From DASSFZ01 sp036514635 (GTDB lineage: Bacteria; Chloroflexota; Anaerolineae; Fen-1058): a stretch of DNA of 25,382 bases. Location of the stretch: the NCBI GenBank assembly GCA_036514635.1, contig DATBWU010000217.1, positions 1 to 25,382 of the forward strand, given 5' to 3'. The notes under the pieces were generated by a model. The model had not been told where the DNA came from. It saw nothing but the letters and a program-made list of their open reading frames with translations, and made no database searches. Shown here in pieces: positions 1 to 8,213 of this stretch. The position numbers and the translations under genes are program-made. Every line of letters begins with the position of its first letter. Positions within the stretch are counted from its first letter, which is position 1.

Positions 1-892
<892 letters not shown>

Positions 893-897
893 GAAAG

Positions 898-917
898 CAG
901 TGATCCGAAGATCACTG
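898..917 (-). other. UUCG-capped hairpin just before the 16S 5' end
   Basis: A perfect 8-bp stem, CAGTGATC/GATCACTG, closes a TTCG tetraloop on the minus strand, 6 nt upstream of the inferred mature 16S end. A C(UUCG)G loop is an especially stable RNA fold, so it may help leader folding or processing. The long-range 16S processing stem cannot be tested because the 3' flank is outside the window. Confidence 0.6.
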
Positions 918-962
918 TTGAGTTTGACGAGAATCCGAACTTCGCTATGTTCCTATCACTCT

Positions 963-980
963 TCAGTTGTTAAGGTGCTT
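963..980 (-). promoter_or_regulatory. boxA-like antitermination site in the 16S leader
   Basis: On the minus strand the leader reads AAGCACCTTAACAACTGA, close to the rrn boxA element of other bacteria (TGCTCTTTAACA), which recruits NusB/S10 to prevent premature termination of rRNA transcripts. It lies between the proximal rRNA promoter and the 16S gene, where boxA is expected. Assignment rests on motif likeness and position. Confidence 0.5.
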
Positions 981-1005
981 CGCTCTCATTGTCCAGAGCG
1001 CGCGG

Positions 1006-1034
1006 ATTCTACCACTCCGCATAGTCTTTGTCAA
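1006..1034 (-). promoter_or_regulatory. Proximal rRNA promoter (P2)
   Basis: Minus-strand TTGACA (1034-1029), 17-bp spacer, TAGAAT (1011-1006). The -35 is consensus and the -10 differs at one position. Predicted start near 999 gives a leader of about 105 nt before 16S position 1. Confidence 0.8.
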
Positions 1035-1039
1035 GGGAC

Positions 1040-1065
1040 AACAAACGCCGATGCAATCATCGGCG
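1040..1065 (-). terminator. Hairpin with weak T-tract between the two rRNA promoters
   Basis: A perfect 8-bp stem, CGCCGATG/CATCGGCG (1046-1053 and 1058-1065), is followed on the minus strand by TTTGTTGT. It lies upstream of P2 and downstream of P1. It could insulate P2 or end a short transcript from P1; the T-tract is interrupted, so termination efficiency is doubtful. Confidence 0.4.
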
Positions 1066-1193
1066 AGGCGCATTCCCTAACTCCGATTGACCAACGATTT
1101 ATACTGCGCTGCGCCGGTGCTCCCTTGAGGACTCTAGATTGTTTGATCTTTTCAGCTACTGCTGAACGAGATCATCTAATTTGGAACAGCTAC

Positions 1194-1222
1194 ATTATAA
1201 CCATGGCATCCACGCTTGTCAA
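1194..1222 (-). promoter_or_regulatory. Distal rRNA promoter (P1), perfect consensus
   Basis: Minus-strand TTGACA (1222-1217), 17-bp spacer, TATAAT (1199-1194): a full sigma70-type consensus. Predicted start near 1187. Together with P2 it makes the tandem promoter arrangement typical of rRNA operons. The rest of 1223-1436 shows nothing I can name. Confidence 0.75.
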
Positions 1223-1422
1223 GGCCGAATCGACTGGTGATTCTCCACAAGTGCTCCAGGCCCGCGTCCGCGCGGTCGGCGAGCATTCAAGATGTGTGCA
1301 ATCACCAGCGAATCGAGTCTTGAAACACCCACGAAGCGCCGCTCGATCCGAGTTTGAGCACGTGCGACGATACGATTCAACCGTTATGAAGCACAACGAT
1401 TGGATATGAGTAACACTCGTGA

Positions 1423-1457
1423 GATAAAACACGGAAGCCGACCCATCTTCGGTCGGC
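1423..1457 (-). terminator. Terminator of tRNA-Gln
   Basis: A 7-bp stem (GCCGACC/GGTCGGC; 1451-1457 and 1437-1443) with a 7-nt loop starts 18 nt after the tRNA CCA on the minus strand and is followed by TTCCGTGTTTTATC. It separates the tRNA transcript from the rRNA promoters. Confidence 0.6.
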
Positions 1458-1475
1458 CTCCAGTGTTCGCAGCTT

Positions 1476-1550
1476 TGGCTGGGGGTGAGGGATTCGAACC
1501 CCCCCATACGGATCCAGAGTCCGCTGTCCTGCCGGCTAGACGAACCCCCA
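1476..1550 (-). tRNA. tRNA-Gln (anticodon CTG), CCA encoded
   Basis: A 75-nt cloverleaf can be folded by hand. The acceptor stem pairs TGGGGGT with ACCCCCA, with discriminator G and an encoded CCA. The D arm is GTCT/GGAC. The anticodon stem GCGGA/TCCGT encloses CTCTGGA with anticodon CTG, and the T arm carries GGTTCGAATCC. The first pair U1-A72 and discriminator G are known identity features of bacterial tRNA-Gln. The gene stands alone between its own promoter and terminator, so it is not a spacer tRNA of the rRNA operon. Confidence 0.95.
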
Positions 1551-1564
1551 GTTCAAGCAGGGCG

Positions 1565-1593
1565 ATTTTACCACGCCTGAATGCTCATGACAA
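1565..1593 (-). promoter_or_regulatory. Promoter of tRNA-Gln
   Basis: Minus-strand TTGTCA (1593-1588), 17-bp spacer, TAAAAT (1570-1565). The predicted start is near 1558, about 8 nt before the mature tRNA 5' end. Confidence 0.65.
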
Positions 1594-1614
1594 GGATTGC
1601 ATTGTATATTCGAG

Positions 1615-1642
1615 TTGACTGCTGTTGACTCTGGAGTACAAT
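1615..1642 (+). promoter_or_regulatory. Promoter of the response regulator gene
   Basis: TTGACT (1615-1620), 16-bp spacer, TACAAT (1637-1642). The predicted start near 1649 lies downstream of the ATG at 1641, which rules that ATG out and supports the start at 1677. Confidence 0.6.
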
Positions 1643-1676
1643 GAGACTCAGTCTGGCACTGGCGAGGACAAACTCG

Positions 1677-2384
1677 ATGGCCGAGAAGGTCTTGGTGGTC
1701 GAAGACGACAACTCGATCGCCACACTAACCCGTCTTCAACTCGAATCAAAAGGTTACCAGGTCACGGTCGCCCACAACGGCACCGAGGGCCTGCGCCTGG
1801 CCTATTCGTGGCAACCCGACCTGGTCATCCTCGATATTATGATGCCCGATATGGACGGCTGGACAGTATGCCAACGCCTGCGCGAAATGAGTGATGTGCC
1901 GATCATTTTCGTCACAGCCGTCGGGCAGGAACGCAACATCGTTCGCGGGTTGCAGTTGGGCGCGGACGATTACATTGTCAAGCCGTTCAGCACGAAGGAG
2001 TTGCAGGCCCGCATCGAGGCGGTGCTTCGCCGCCGTGGACACGAGCCGACCGAGATACCGCGTGACTACAGAAATAGCTGGCTCACGGTCGATATGGAAA
2101 CGCGCCAGGTCAAGGTCGATGACAACCTGATCGAACTGTCTCCGATCGAGTTCCGGCTGCTCACTACACTGATCCGAAACGAGGGCAAAGTCCTGACGCA
2201 CCAGTTCCTGCTCGAGCAGGTGTGGGGGCCAACCTACAAGGATGAGCGGCACTACCTGAAACTATACATCTGGTACCTGCGCCAGAAACTGGAAAAGGAC
2301 CCCAACCATCCGGTTATGTTCCTAACCGAGCGTGGCGTCGGATACCGGCTGGCGCGTGCGGCCCAGACACAGTCGCAGTCATGA
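1677..2384 (+). CDS. OmpR/PhoB-type response regulator, orphan
   Basis: A 235-aa two-component transcription factor. The receiver domain (about 4-117) has the acidic pair D10/D11, phospho-acceptor D53 in LDIMMPDMDG, T80 and K102 in the VKPF motif. A winged-helix effector domain follows (about 130-229), with the typical recognition-helix region and a terminal GVGYRL hairpin. Start 1677 is chosen because GAGGAC lies 8 nt upstream and the earlier in-frame ATG at 1641 sits in the -10 element. No histidine kinase lies next to it, so its signal is unknown. The gene stands alone, with a promoter on one side and a strong terminator on the other. Confidence 0.93.
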   Translation: MAEKVLVVEDDNSIATLTRLQLESKGYQVTVAHNGTEGLRLAYSWQPDLVILDIMMPDMDGWTVCQRLREMSDVPIIFVTAVGQERNIVRGLQLGADDYIVKPFSTKELQARIEAVLRRRGHEPTEIPRDYRNSWLTVDMETRQVKVDDNLIELSPIEFRLLTTLIRNEGKVLTHQFLLEQVWGPTYKDERHYLKLYIWYLRQKLEKDPNHPVMFLTERGVGYRLARAAQTQSQS

Positions 2385-2392
2385 TAAAAGCA

Positions 2393-2428
2393 AAAAGGGC
2401 GGCCTGTGAAAAGCCGCCCTTTTCGTTT
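2393..2428. terminator. Bidirectional terminator between convergent genes
   Basis: A perfect 11-bp stem, AAAAGGGCGGC/GCCGCCCTTTT (2393-2403 and 2413-2423), with a 9-nt loop. Because the stem begins with A residues and ends with T residues, it can act on both strands: for the response regulator (+) and for the transpeptidase (-). Confidence 0.85.
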
Positions 2429-2490
2429 TCGGCTCGAGTGATCTCGCGAGTGAAGAGGTGCGTAGAGTTCGGAAGTCTTTGCAAGTTGCC

Positions 2491-3543
2491 TCAATCGTGC
2501 ACCCATACCCACGTTCCGGGGTCTTGTTCTGTCGGCATGGTCCAATTGCCGGGGCCGGTCGTCGGCGTCGCCCAGTCAAACAGCCACTTGGCATCCTTCG
2601 GAGACAGGTTCACACAGCCATGCGAGTGCGGAAAGCCGAAGCGATCATGCCAATACGCTGTGTGCAGCGCGAACGATCCGTTAAAGTACATTGTCCACGG
2701 CACATCTTCCAGATAGTAATAATCGGGGTAACCTTCGCGCCCGCTCATCTTGCCACTCTTGATTTTCGTCCAAATGCGGAACAGGCCCGGCTCGGTCTTC
2801 CAATAAGGTAGGCCCGTAGAAACCAGCGTGGCGTACACCATCCGATCGCCTTCGTAGGCCGCGAGTGTCTGCTCGAACAGGTTGACCTCGATCCATTTGT
2901 CGCTCGGACCGACGCCTTCCGGTCGAGCGACCGCCTTGACGATGCCGACTTTGCGCTGCTCGACCCACTGATTCTCCCCAACGCGGTACCACATCCAGTC
3001 GCCGACTTTCTGTTCCTCGTAAATTGTGACAAGTGTATAACGCGACAGCAGAAGCGCGTCCTTTGCGGGCGCTTCACCCGGCTCGGCTGATACCTGCACA
3101 CTGTAAACGAGCCACGCGAACGCCTTATCGGGATGCGCGGTCAGGGCCACGCCCTGGTAAGAAGATGGCTTGTAGATCGCCAACTGGTCGGCGCGCACGT
3201 ATTCGTTGGAATTGATGAGATACCAGGCCTGGCTGCCCTGATAGACCGGCTGCGCACTGGCCAGGCTGACCCACAGGTAGCCTGCTCCCAGCGAGCGGAT
3301 GGGTGGCGTCCCCAGCGCCTCATCAGAAGGACCCGCGTACACCGGCACGTTATTCGTGATAACGTAGGCATACGTTACGGGCAGAATCGGCTGGTTCTTG
3401 TCTGCGCGGGCAGGCAGAAGCCCATCGCGAGAGGGTGGCAACTCGACGCCGGTTCGCGCCGAGGCGATTCCGCCCACCAGGCTCGCGGCCAAGACGACCC
3501 CCAGAATTAGTGCAAGTAAAACGCGCGAATGCAACGGATTCAT
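2491..3543 (-). CDS. L,D-transpeptidase (YkuD domain), exported
   Basis: A 350-aa cell-wall enzyme of the YkuD family, which forms 3-3 peptide cross-links or attaches proteins to peptidoglycan using an active-site cysteine. An N-terminal hydrophobic signal (about 8-28) is followed by a region of about 170 residues resembling two SH3-like or wall-binding modules. The catalytic domain (about 217-340) starts at WIEVNLFEQ and contains the hallmark HSHGCVNL with catalytic C310 and H308. An upstream His (in FALHTAY) is also conserved. GAGAGAGG precedes the ATG. In Anaerolineae such enzymes act on a thin or modified wall; substrate here is not known. Confidence 0.92.
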   Translation of the reverse strand: MNPLHSRVLLALILGVVLAASLVGGIASARTGVELPPSRDGLLPARADKNQPILPVTYAYVITNNVPVYAGPSDEALGTPPIRSLGAGYLWVSLASAQPVYQGSQAWYLINSNEYVRADQLAIYKPSSYQGVALTAHPDKAFAWLVYSVQVSAEPGEAPAKDALLLSRYTLVTIYEEQKVGDWMWYRVGENQWVEQRKVGIVKAVARPEGVGPSDKWIEVNLFEQTLAAYEGDRMVYATLVSTGLPYWKTEPGLFRIWTKIKSGKMSGREGYPDYYYLEDVPWTMYFNGSFALHTAYWHDRFGFPHSHGCVNLSPKDAKWLFDWATPTTGPGNWTMPTEQDPGTWVWVHD

Positions 3544-3607
3544 GTTCTACCTCTCTCACCTCGTCTCGAAAGCGATTGTATCCAACTCGGTGACGCCTGT
3601 GATCCTC

Positions 3608-3617
3608 GAAACGTTTC
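3608..3617. promoter_or_regulatory. GAAACGTTTC palindrome upstream of the transpeptidase
   Basis: A perfect 10-bp palindrome with central CG lies 65 bp before the start codon. It sits about 28 bp upstream of a TACAAT -10 candidate (minus strand, 3580-3575). The form resembles operators of LacI-family repressors. No such regulator is encoded nearby, so the role is inference. Confidence 0.3.
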
Positions 3618-3671
3618 AATTCAGTTTAGGTCGAAAGTTGTAGCGTTGGGTGTGCGTCTGGATAGCGTAGG

Positions 3672-3717
3672 GTGGGAATAAAATGTGCGGTGCGCCTCGA
3701 AGCGAGACGCACCGCAC
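3672..3717 (-). terminator. Terminator of the CapA-like gene
   Basis: A 10-bp perfect stem (3685-3694 with 3708-3717) is extended inward by TCG/CGA. On the minus strand it is followed by CATTTTATTCCC. It lies 23 bp after the stop codon of the CapA-like gene. Confidence 0.75.
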
Positions 3718-3739
3718 GGGCCGGGAGCCGGGTGATTTG

Positions 3740-5392
3740 TTACCACCCGCTCGCCGTGAAGAGCGCGACTAGCAAATCGGCACGCTCTGCCGGCGTGAGT
3801 GGTCGAGGTTGGGCATAGTCCTCGCGGACGAAGGTCAGCAGTTCCAGGTTGAGGACGCGGTTCTCGTAGATCACATACCGATCAATCAAGCCCTGGCGCT
3901 CACCGAGCGTAGCCGACTGGTCAAAGAACAGGTTGCCCAGGCCCCAATGGATGACCGCGCCGTTATCGAAGTCGAAGCCCTGCGGATGATGCGCCTGGCT
4001 CCCACTGACAATCGCCGCGCCGAGTTCCGCCGCGTCACGGAACTCCTGGACCTGCTGATACGATGGCGCGTAGGTGTAGAACTCCCAGTATTGGATCGTA
4101 AACACAGGTAATGCCCCTTCGGCGCGCAACTCGTCGATCTGCGGCTTCACCTTGCCGAAGTCCATGCCGCCGCCCTCGCGGCAGGGATACGAGCCGGGCG
4201 ACGCATCGGTGGCCCAGGCGGCGTCTGGGCCATTGGGGTTGCATCCGACAAAGCCGATCAGGTTGCCGTGATCAGTCAGCGTCAGCGGGCGCGCGGCGTC
4301 AATCAAATTGTAACCGCCTCCGAAGTACGGGATGCCCACCTGCCGAAACAGATCGAGCGTGTAGGAGAATGGTTCAGTGCCCCAGTCGTTCATGTGGTTG
4401 CCGGTGTTCTCGATCACGTCGGTGCCGATGCTGGTGAGCAAATCGAAGTATGCGGGCCGGGAGCAGAAGACCACCGTCCCGCTGAGGATCTGACAATCGG
4501 GTGTGAACGAGACTTCGTTGCTAATGTGGAGGATATCCACCTCTTCCAACCACGGGCGAATCTGCTCGGCGGGATACAGAACCCCTTCCCGATCCATGAC
4601 CAGCCCCAAATCGCGCGTGAGCGCGGTGACGCCGGTCAAGGCGAGAATCGTCATGCGCGACTCGTCGCGATTGGTATACGCTGCGCCAAACTCCGATTGG
4701 AATTTTGCCGCCTCATTCAGTTCGCCGCTCAGCACCACATCGACGACGAGCGGATACTGGCTCAAGTCGAGATTGCGGCGCAACGGTGAACGACCATCGA
4801 TGGATAGCACTTTCAAGCGCGGTTCGAGTTCGTCGAAGGGGACGATGCCCCATGCCGCGCGACGTGGAGCGGCCCACAGCGCATCGACGACCTGATTCGC
4901 GTCGACCACTTCGACCGCTCCGGATGCGGCTGCGCCGTAACGCACACTGAGCGCGTCATAAGTGGCTTGCGTCATGCGTAACGGAGCATGATCGGGCGCA
5001 CCCTTCCATGCGGCCTCGACCTCAGTCCACGTCACATCGTCGGTGAGAGTGGGGAACGCGGCAACCAGCACGAAGACACGCCGGCCCAATATCGGCAGAT
5101 TCACCGGTACGCTGTAACTCACGCGCACGCCGGCGGTCGAGGCATCACGGGTGGCGACGAAATTCCCCGGATTCGCCGCGAGCGTATCGTCGATGCGGGC
5201 CACGAGATCGGCGGGCAAGATCGGATCGACGTACACGCGGCGCGGTGCAGGTGTCGACGTGGGGGTCGGTTCGGGTGTGGGGGTGCTGGTCGGCATGGGA
5301 GTAACAGTCGGTGTCGGATCAGGTGTGGCTGTTGCGCACGCGCCGAGTAGCACGGCAAGCGCAATCAGAACGAGAGACTTTCGGATCAACAT
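3740..5392 (-). CDS. CapA-like lipoprotein with N-terminal binding-protein-like domain
   Basis: A 550-aa exported lipoprotein. The signal ends in lipobox LLGAC with C19, followed by a Thr/Pro linker (20-50). Residues about 55-225 resemble a periplasmic solute-binding fold. Residues about 246-492 match the CapA/PgsA metallophosphatase-like family (PGA_cap): SNE at 291-293, NTGNHMNDWG at 329-338, SQAHHPQG at 465-472 and WGLGNLFFDQ at 483-492. The usual first motif, GD-x-M, reads TGVTALTR here, so one metal ligand seems to be missing. Family members take part in poly-gamma-glutamate or other surface polymer work. It is probably co-transcribed with the HAD-like gene 27 bp upstream; a GAGG site precedes the ATG. 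Confidence 0.82.
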   Translation of the reverse strand: MLIRKSLVLIALAVLLGACATATPDPTPTVTPMPTSTPTPEPTPTSTPAPRRVYVDPILPADLVARIDDTLAANPGNFVATRDASTAGVRVSYSVPVNLPILGRRVFVLVAAFPTLTDDVTWTEVEAAWKGAPDHAPLRMTQATYDALSVRYGAAASGAVEVVDANQVVDALWAAPRRAAWGIVPFDELEPRLKVLSIDGRSPLRRNLDLSQYPLVVDVVLSGELNEAAKFQSEFGAAYTNRDESRMTILALTGVTALTRDLGLVMDREGVLYPAEQIRPWLEEVDILHISNEVSFTPDCQILSGTVVFCSRPAYFDLLTSIGTDVIENTGNHMNDWGTEPFSYTLDLFRQVGIPYFGGGYNLIDAARPLTLTDHGNLIGFVGCNPNGPDAAWATDASPGSYPCREGGGMDFGKVKPQIDELRAEGALPVFTIQYWEFYTYAPSYQQVQEFRDAAELGAAIVSGSQAHHPQGFDFDNGAVIHWGLGNLFFDQSATLGERQGLIDRYVIYENRVLNLELLTFVREDYAQPRPLTPAERADLLVALFTASGW

Positions 5393-5410
5393 GAAGTGTC
5401 CTCGGATGGA

Positions 5411-5466
5411 GATTGGCGATTAGAAGTTGGAAGGTGGAGGTTGGACGTTAGAGGTTGGAGATTGGG
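5411..5466. repeat. Heptamer array A (RRTTGGA type), 8 units
   Basis: Eight 7-nt units in register, for example GATTGGC, AGTTGGA, GGTTGGA and CGTTAGA. The array fills the gap between the CapA-like and HAD-like genes and encodes the last residues of the HAD-like protein. Units vary in sequence but the 7-nt spacing is exact. Confidence 0.8.
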
Positions 5467-6679
5467 CGGCGGAGATGGGAGAACGAATGCGCTCGGCGAT
5501 ATAAGCGATGGCTTCGTTGACGTTGGGCAGGATCGCTTCACACAGATCGGCCAGGGCTTCGGCCTTCGGCCCACCGGTCGCGATGCCTAACGTGTGCAAA
5601 CGCGCCGAGACGCCGCGCTTGCGCAGCAGATCGACCGCGCCGATCGCCGCGTGGATGCCCAGCACCGCATCTTCCACCAGCCACACCTCGGCCGGCTCGC
5701 GCCAGAGCGCAATGGGCATGCTCGTCGAATCGCCCTCCGAGACCACACGATACGCGGCGCGCAAGGCTTCGGACTCGCCACGTAACACGGCGGCGAAGAT
5801 GGCTGCCAGCGCCTGAACCGGCGCCGGCTTGGTGAGATACTCGACTTTCGATCCCACGCGCGCGGCGAGCCACTGCATCCGTCCCATCGCGATGAGCGGG
5901 AGGTTATTCAGATCGACGAGGATCATCGCGAGTTCGGCTTCGGGCGGGAAGCCCGCCGGCACGCGGATACCTTCCACCGCCCAATCGATGGTATCGCTGG
6001 GCGGCAGGCTGGGCCGAGCCGTGTACACACACACGCACGCTCCGCCTTTCACCAGTTCCCTGAGCAAAGCGTTGCCCGAGGGGCTGAGTGCGGATCGATC
6101 CTCGTCGTAGAGCAACGACGTCAATTCGAAATGCGGGCGCGTTCGATAAACTTCTTCGAACAGCGACGAGCCGAGCGTATATTCCTGAAACACCTGCGTG
6201 ACCGGCGCATTGGGGAAATCGTACGGATCGGTCAACAGTTGCACGAAGGCGGACGCGACGGCCGGCCGGGCGGAACCCGAGAGCGGCAGATCGGCCACGG
6301 CATCGTTGAGCATGGCCAGCGCGCGCTCCGACGGGCGACCCGGCCGATCGCGCGTGGCGCTGACCCACTCACGGTAATCGATCGGGGCGATGCGAACCGG
6401 CCGGAACTGCGCCAGCACCTCGTTCAGCGGCGCGGGCGTCAAAGGCAGATCGGGGTTGGCTCGCAGCGCCGAAGCGATGATCGAGCCAATCGCCAGCGGA
6501 CAGATATCCCATTCGTTGGTGTAGCCGTGCGCGTGGAAGACTTCGATCGCCTCTGCATCAGGCGCAAGATCGCCCTGGCCCATCAGGCGGCAGAAGTGAT
6601 TCACGGTGGCGGCCACGCCAGCACGGTAACCGCGATCATCTACCAGCACGCCGTCAATGTCGAAGAGGAGGATGTTCAA
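5420..6679 (-). CDS. HAD-like hydrolase with large insertion
   Basis: A 419-aa protein with haloacid dehalogenase superfamily motifs spread over an unusually long chain. Motif I is FDIDGVLVDD (D7, D9), the motif II candidate is VYTARPS (T220), motif III is K284 in LTKPAP and motif IV is VEDA (E336, D337). About 200 residues of cap or insert lie between motifs I and II. Most HAD phosphatases of this kind have 200-250 residues. The final 20 or so residues (Ser/Pro/Asn rich) are translated from heptamer array A and are unlikely to be functional. Substrate is unknown. It lies just upstream of the CapA-like gene in the same direction. Confidence 0.75.
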   Translation of the reverse strand: MNILLFDIDGVLVDDRGYRAGVAATVNHFCRLMGQGDLAPDAEAIEVFHAHGYTNEWDICPLAIGSIIASALRANPDLPLTPAPLNEVLAQFRPVRIAPIDYREWVSATRDRPGRPSERALAMLNDAVADLPLSGSARPAVASAFVQLLTDPYDFPNAPVTQVFQEYTLGSSLFEEVYRTRPHFELTSLLYDEDRSALSPSGNALLRELVKGGACVCVYTARPSLPPSDTIDWAVEGIRVPAGFPPEAELAMILVDLNNLPLIAMGRMQWLAARVGSKVEYLTKPAPVQALAAIFAAVLRGESEALRAAYRVVSEGDSTSMPIALWREPAEVWLVEDAVLGIHAAIGAVDLLRKRGVSARLHTLGIATGGPKAEALADLCEAILPNVNEAIAYIAERIRSPISAAQSPTSNVQPPPSNF

Positions 6680-6726
6680 TTGCGCCTCGCTTGCGCGATG
6701 AATGCGTATGGACGTGTAGAAGTGCG

Positions 6727-6743
6727 GTAGGATTTTATCCTAC
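6727..6743. promoter_or_regulatory. GTAGGAT palindrome over a -10-like site
   Basis: Two 7-bp arms (GTAGGAT/ATCCTAC) separated by TTT lie 48 bp before the HAD-like start. On the minus strand the centre contains TAAAAT, a possible -10 element, so this could be an operator overlapping a promoter. I see no good -35. Confidence 0.3.
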
Positions 6744-6744
6744 T

Positions 6745-6834
6745 CAGTAGATCACGGATCGCCGACTTTAGTCGGCATTTTGGGCACTTTGCGCCGGCTG
6801 AAGCCGGCGTTCCATGTGTTTTCGTGATCTACTG
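6745..6834. mobile_element. 90-bp hairpin element with 12-bp terminal inverted repeats
   Basis: Perfect 12-bp ends, CAGTAGATCACG (6745-6756) and CGTGATCTACTG (6823-6834), bound two internal palindromes: GCCGACT-TT-AGTCGGC and CGCCGGCT-GA-AGCCGGCG. The size and structure fit a non-autonomous MITE- or REP-like element. It has no coding capacity of its own. It lies over the 3' end of the exonuclease gene and supplies that gene's last codons and stop. TACT lies directly left (6741-6744) and again one base to the right (6836-6839), a possible but imperfect target duplication. Confidence 0.65.
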
Positions 6835-8173
6835 ATACTGCGCGCCGTTTGCGCATCAGCCGCTCCAGGCGATGCGACAACTCGGCTTCATAGCGGCTAC
6901 GCGCGTAGCCATCAGGCAGCGCTTGAGCGATCGCCATCGCTTCGCGCGTCCACACACTGGCGCGATCGAGATTGGCCGTGTCCCACTCGCAGTGCTTTGC
7001 CAGTTCGATACAGGCCTCGATGCCCTGCGCCGTCTGTGATTCGCTCAGGGCTGCCCACACGCGCACAGCTTCCTCGCGCCGCCCCGCCCGTTTCAGTATC
7101 GCACCCAGCCGGTGCAGCGCGGCGAATCGCGTGGCAGGGTCGGGCCGGCAGGCCAGGCAATTGCGCAGCGCCGATTCGGCGTCGGCCGTCCGGCCGAGAT
7201 CGTCGTACCACTTGCCCAGCGCGAGAAGATCGGCGGGGTCGGGCAAAGCCCTCCCTTGCATCCCCCCCAAACTTGAGGGGGACAGAGGGGAGGCTTGAGC
7301 AAACAAGTTGATCAACCGTGTGGACAACGACACCATCGACAGAATGTCGAGCATATTGTGATACAGCACGCGCGGCATCTCGCTGGCATCGCCGGTGCGG
7401 ACATAGTGCACATACATCTCCGGGATCAGGTAGCCGGGCACGTCGGCCTGCTCGCGCTGCACGTTCAAGATGTGATGCTCCAACGACGACAGCGCGCACG
7501 ACGGCAATCGGCCGCGCCACACGCGGCGGGCCGGCATCAATAGATCGAGGTGTGGGGCGCGCAAAATGCGTGGCCGCATCCGGGCGAGCGTGAACCGTGA
7601 CTCCAGTAGGGGCATGTCAAAACCACGCCCGTTGAACGAGACGACTGCGTCGAATGCGTCGAGTCGTTCGGCCAGTGCGTGCAGCATGGCGAGTTCTTCG
7701 GCCGGAGTGCGCAGGAAGAACTGACGAAGGACGAAGGACGAATGCGAGACATCGAATGCGCCCAGACCGACCAGGAAAACGAGCGTGCCTGTTCCGCCGC
7801 CAAGCCCGGTCGTTTCGGTATCCAGGAAGACAACGCGGCTGAGATCGACCTGCGCCAGGGCGTCCTCGTTCGCGATCTGCGCGGCGGCAGCCGGTGAAAC
7901 GCTGAGTAATTCGCCGAGTGTGTGATCGCCGTGCAAATGATCGGTGGAAAAGACATCCTCGTGAACGAAAGCCGGGCCGTAGGGCGTGTCGATCGGGCGG
8001 CCATCGACAAAGGACTCAATGCCGAGGCTTTCCCCCGGTATCATGGTAGTCAGGGAGTGTGGAGGCGTTCGGAGGTGCGTCGCACCCTTGTGAACACCCA
8101 GGCGGCGGAGTTTATCGCGCAGATCAGTCATGGGCAACGGATGAAAAGCGAATAAGCGGATATGCGCCGTCAT
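6752..8173 (-). CDS. RNase H-fold DEDD exonuclease (YprB-like) with TPR-like tail
   Basis: A 473-aa protein. Residues about 110-290 form a DEDD-type 3'-5' exonuclease domain of the YprB/RNase_H_2 family: FLDTETTG (D118, E120), SFNGRGFD (D186) and a terminal HNMLDIL (D276). Residues about 305-440 are alpha-helical with TPR-like pairs (ALGKWYDDLGRTADAE). A Gly/Pro/Ser linker joins the two and is encoded by a G-rich palindrome (7253-7293). I chose the ATG at 8173, preceded by TGAGG; the alternative at 8131 (MTDLRDKL) better matches homologue starts but lacks a ribosome site. The last 26 residues come from the 90-bp hairpin element. Probably a DNA or RNA nuclease; substrate not known. Confidence 0.82.
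   Translation of the reverse strand: MTAHIRLFAFHPLPMTDLRDKLRRLGVHKGATHLRTPPHSLTTMIPGESLGIESFVDGRPIDTPYGPAFVHEDVFSTDHLHGDHTLGELLSVSPAAAAQIANEDALAQVDLSRVVFLDTETTGLGGGTGTLVFLVGLGAFDVSHSSFVLRQFFLRTPAEELAMLHALAERLDAFDAVVSFNGRGFDMPLLESRFTLARMRPRILRAPHLDLLMPARRVWRGRLPSCALSSLEHHILNVQREQADVPGYLIPEMYVHYVRTGDASEMPRVLYHNMLDILSMVSLSTRLINLFAQASPLSPSSLGGMQGRALPDPADLLALGKWYDDLGRTADAESALRNCLACRPDPATRFAALHRLGAILKRAGRREEAVRVWAALSESQTAQGIEACIELAKHCEWDTANLDRASVWTREAMAIAQALPDGYARSRYEAELSHRLERLMRKRRAVSVDHENTWNAGFSRRKVPKMPTKVGDP
7253..7293. repeat. G-rich palindromic repeat inside the exonuclease gene
   Basis: The minus strand reads CCCCTC, AAGTTT and then GGGGGG, a short C/G palindrome flanked by further C-rich and G-rich tracts. 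It encodes the low-complexity linker SPLSPSSLGGMQGR between the exonuclease and helical parts. Its base composition differs from the surrounding coding sequence, which suggests an inserted repeat kept in frame. Confidence 0.4.
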
Positions 8174-8213
8174 TATAGCCTCACGTCTCCGAAGCCACAA
8201 TCCCCCGCCCTCA

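Noticed and set aside
1641..1676. Earlier ATG for the response regulator
   Set aside because: It lies within the -10 element, upstream of the predicted transcript start.
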